Source: Bacteriovoracaceae bacterium
GTDB taxonomy: Bacteria > Bdellovibrionota > Bacteriovoracia > Bacteriovoracales > Bacteriovoracaceae
Assembly: GCA_023954595.1 (NCBI GenBank)
Contig: JAGSHJ010000028.1
Location: forward strand, 1-15,132
Reading direction: 5' to 3'
Length of the DNA: 15,132 bases
Both the position numbers and the translations under genes were made by a program. A model generated the notes under the pieces. It made no database searches. It worked only from the letters and a program-made list of their open reading frames with translations, and was not told the origin of the DNA. Of the stretch, positions 14,351 through 15,132 are shown piece after piece (position 1 is the first letter of the stretch; each line of letters opens with the position of its first letter).

Positions 14351-14761
14351 AACTCAACCTCCAAAGTAGGACTTTAAAGATTGAAACCTCAGAGCTTGAA
14401 AGTAAAAGCGGTTTTACTGATTTTAAATAAAGGTTTTTTGGATGTTAGTTTCGGTACTTTCTCTCTACCATTAAAACTAATAGTGCCGATTTAACTTTTT
14501 CGGTGGTTTTTAACTTCAACTCTTGCCATAAGCTCATATACTGCATCCGTGCATAAATTAATAAATTTTCATATATTTTACATGGTGCAATAGCGTTTGA
14601 TCAAATCAATTATTGATACCGGAGAGTTTTATCCCTCTTGGAAGGCGTAAGTGTTTGAAAATCCATTGCCTCGGTGGGATTAATTTATTCAGATTACTAG
14701 TCATTTCCCTTCATTTTTAATAGGTTGTAGAAGATTTAATCTTAGAAAAGGGGTATCAAGA
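14351..14761. other. 411-base non-coding region with several inverted repeats, between divergent genes
   Basis: No open frame here looks like a gene. Structures from left to right are: AGTAAAA/TTTTACT hairpin with GCGG loop (14401-14418); interleaved inverted repeats TTAGTTT/AAACTAA and CGGTACT/AGTGCCG (14445-14488); a possible promoter TTCAAC(16)TATACT (14515-14542); palindromes TTTGATCAAA (14596-14605) and ATCAA-TTA-TTGAT (14605-14617); and two stem-loops at 14619-14641 and 14660-14681. The ribosome binding site of the E1 gene, AGGGG at 14749-14753, closes the region. It must carry the promoters of both flanking genes and may also hold a small RNA or a regulatory leader. Confidence 0.55.
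14515..14542 (+). promoter_or_regulatory. Possible promoter for the E1 dehydrogenase gene
   Basis: TATACT (14537-14542) matches the -10 consensus in 5 of 6 positions. TTCAAC (14515-14520), 16 bases upstream, matches the -35 poorly. A start near 14549 would give a leader of about 213 bases that includes both stem-loops at 14619-14681. Confidence 0.28.
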
Positions 14762-15132
14762 ATGCCAAACGCGCAAGCGGCCACAAAGGCCAAGAAATCC
14801 AAATCAAACACTAAAGACATCAGAATCGAACTCATCAAAAAGTACAAGCTTTCAAAAGATGAGTTGTTGGATATGTATAACAATATCGTCACCTCTAGAA
14901 GGCTAGACGATGCTGAAATATCTATGAAGAAGCAGTCAAAGGCCTACTTTCAAATCTCAGGAGCTGGGCATGAAGGTATTCTAACTGCGGCAGCAAAAGT
15001 TTTAAAACCTAAACACGACTACTTTATTCCATATTACAGGGATAGAGCTCTATGTCTTGGGCTTGGAGTTACTCCATATGAAATGCTTTGCCAGGCCAAT
15101 GGAAACGTTGGTGATAAAGCAAGTCATGGCCG
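14762..15132 (+). CDS. N-terminal part of a thiamine-diphosphate 2-oxoacid dehydrogenase E1 (branched-chain type), cut by the right edge
   Basis: The gene runs off the window after 123 codons, with no stop. E1 carries out the thiamine-diphosphate-dependent decarboxylation of a branched-chain 2-oxoacid and passes the acyl group to the E2 lipoyl domain. The sequence has the E1-alpha start: LDDAEISMKKQ (48-58), FQISGAGHEGI (63-73), then FIPYYRDRALCLGLGVTPYE (88-107) and SHGR at the edge. This style matches the fused alpha/beta E1 proteins of Bdellovibrionota and Bacteroidota, which run to roughly 650-700 residues; the fusion cannot be seen here. An Ala/Lys-rich leader of about 19 residues (MPNAQAATKAKKSKSNTKD) precedes the conserved region. 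The ATG at 14762 has AGGGG 8 bases upstream. Leucine dehydrogenase at 2922 would supply the substrate. Confidence 0.85.
   Translation, partial: MPNAQAATKAKKSKSNTKDIRIELIKKYKLSKDELLDMYNNIVTSRRLDDAEISMKKQSKAYFQISGAGHEGILTAAAKVLKPKHDYFIPYYRDRALCLGLGVTPYEMLCQANGNVGDKASHG

Noticed and set aside
14621..14633. GGAGAGTTTTATC looks like the 5' end of 16S rRNA
   Set aside because: The similarity stops after a few bases and no rRNA sequence follows.
14619..14655. Resemblance to a glycine riboswitch (GGAGAG ... GGAAGGCGTAAG)
   Set aside because: The matching CTCTCAGG segment and the P1 arrangement are missing, and the downstream gene is not a glycine cleavage gene.
1..15132. CRISPR arrays, tRNAs, insertion sequences, phage genes or defence systems
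   Set aside because: I searched by eye for short regular repeats, cloverleaf-like sequences, transposase or integrase motifs, and nuclease/toxin motifs, and found none.

Overview
The window is AT-rich, Gram-negative bacterial DNA with tightly packed genes on both strands. Several traits point to Bdellovibrionota (Bacteriovorax- or Halobacteriovorax-like predatory bacteria): many short lipoboxes of the LSSC/LFFSC type, outer-membrane-like proteins ending in GF, a long Ig-like repeat lipoprotein, a leucine dehydrogenase, and what looks like a fused-type branched-chain 2-oxoacid dehydrogenase E1. This placement is an inference from protein style. There is no rRNA, tRNA, CRISPR array, insertion sequence or phage gene in the window.

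Layout. (1) 1-2511, plus strand: the 3' end of an unrecognised gene that enters from the left edge, a MutT-type Nudix hydrolase six bases downstream, then a CNNM/CorC-type membrane protein with CBS domains. (2) 2513-2830, minus strand: a small [2Fe-2S] ferredoxin, tail-to-tail with the CNNM gene. (3) 2922-4535, plus strand: leucine dehydrogenase, a strong intrinsic terminator, and free-methionine-(R)-sulfoxide reductase, whose ribosome binding site lies inside the terminator hairpin. (4) 4532-8589, minus strand: a two-gene operon of a 1070-residue Ig-like repeat lipoprotein and a secreted beta-propeller-like protein, joined by an ATGA start/stop overlap. (5) 8817-10704, plus strand: a small lipoprotein with a beta-rich body and a PorV/FadL-like outer-membrane barrel. 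(6) 10854-13565, plus strand: a TIGR03960/TIGR03936-type radical SAM protein behind a short leader that can fold in two alternative ways. (7) 13562-14350, minus strand: a lipoprotein with a degenerate peptidase-C39-like region and a TPR tail. (8) 14762 to the right edge, plus strand: the start of a thiamine-diphosphate E1 dehydrogenase gene, behind 411 bases of structured non-coding DNA.

How the genes fit together. Leucine dehydrogenase turns leucine, isoleucine and valine into 2-oxoacids, and the E1 enzyme at the right edge would oxidise those to acyl-CoA, so both ends of the window serve branched-chain amino acid use. MutT and the methionine sulfoxide reductase both deal with oxidative damage. 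Genes between 4532 and 10704 (and 13562-14350) encode exported proteins, probably a surface/outer-membrane cluster. All three convergent gene pairs meet with a 1-base gap or a 4-base stop-codon overlap, so at least one terminator (13574-13609) sits inside the coding sequence of the opposing gene.

The points most worth a second look are the leader at 10763-10853, the terminator/ribosome-binding-site overlap at 4025-4082, the repeat lipoprotein with its coupled propeller partner, and the non-coding block at 14351-14761.
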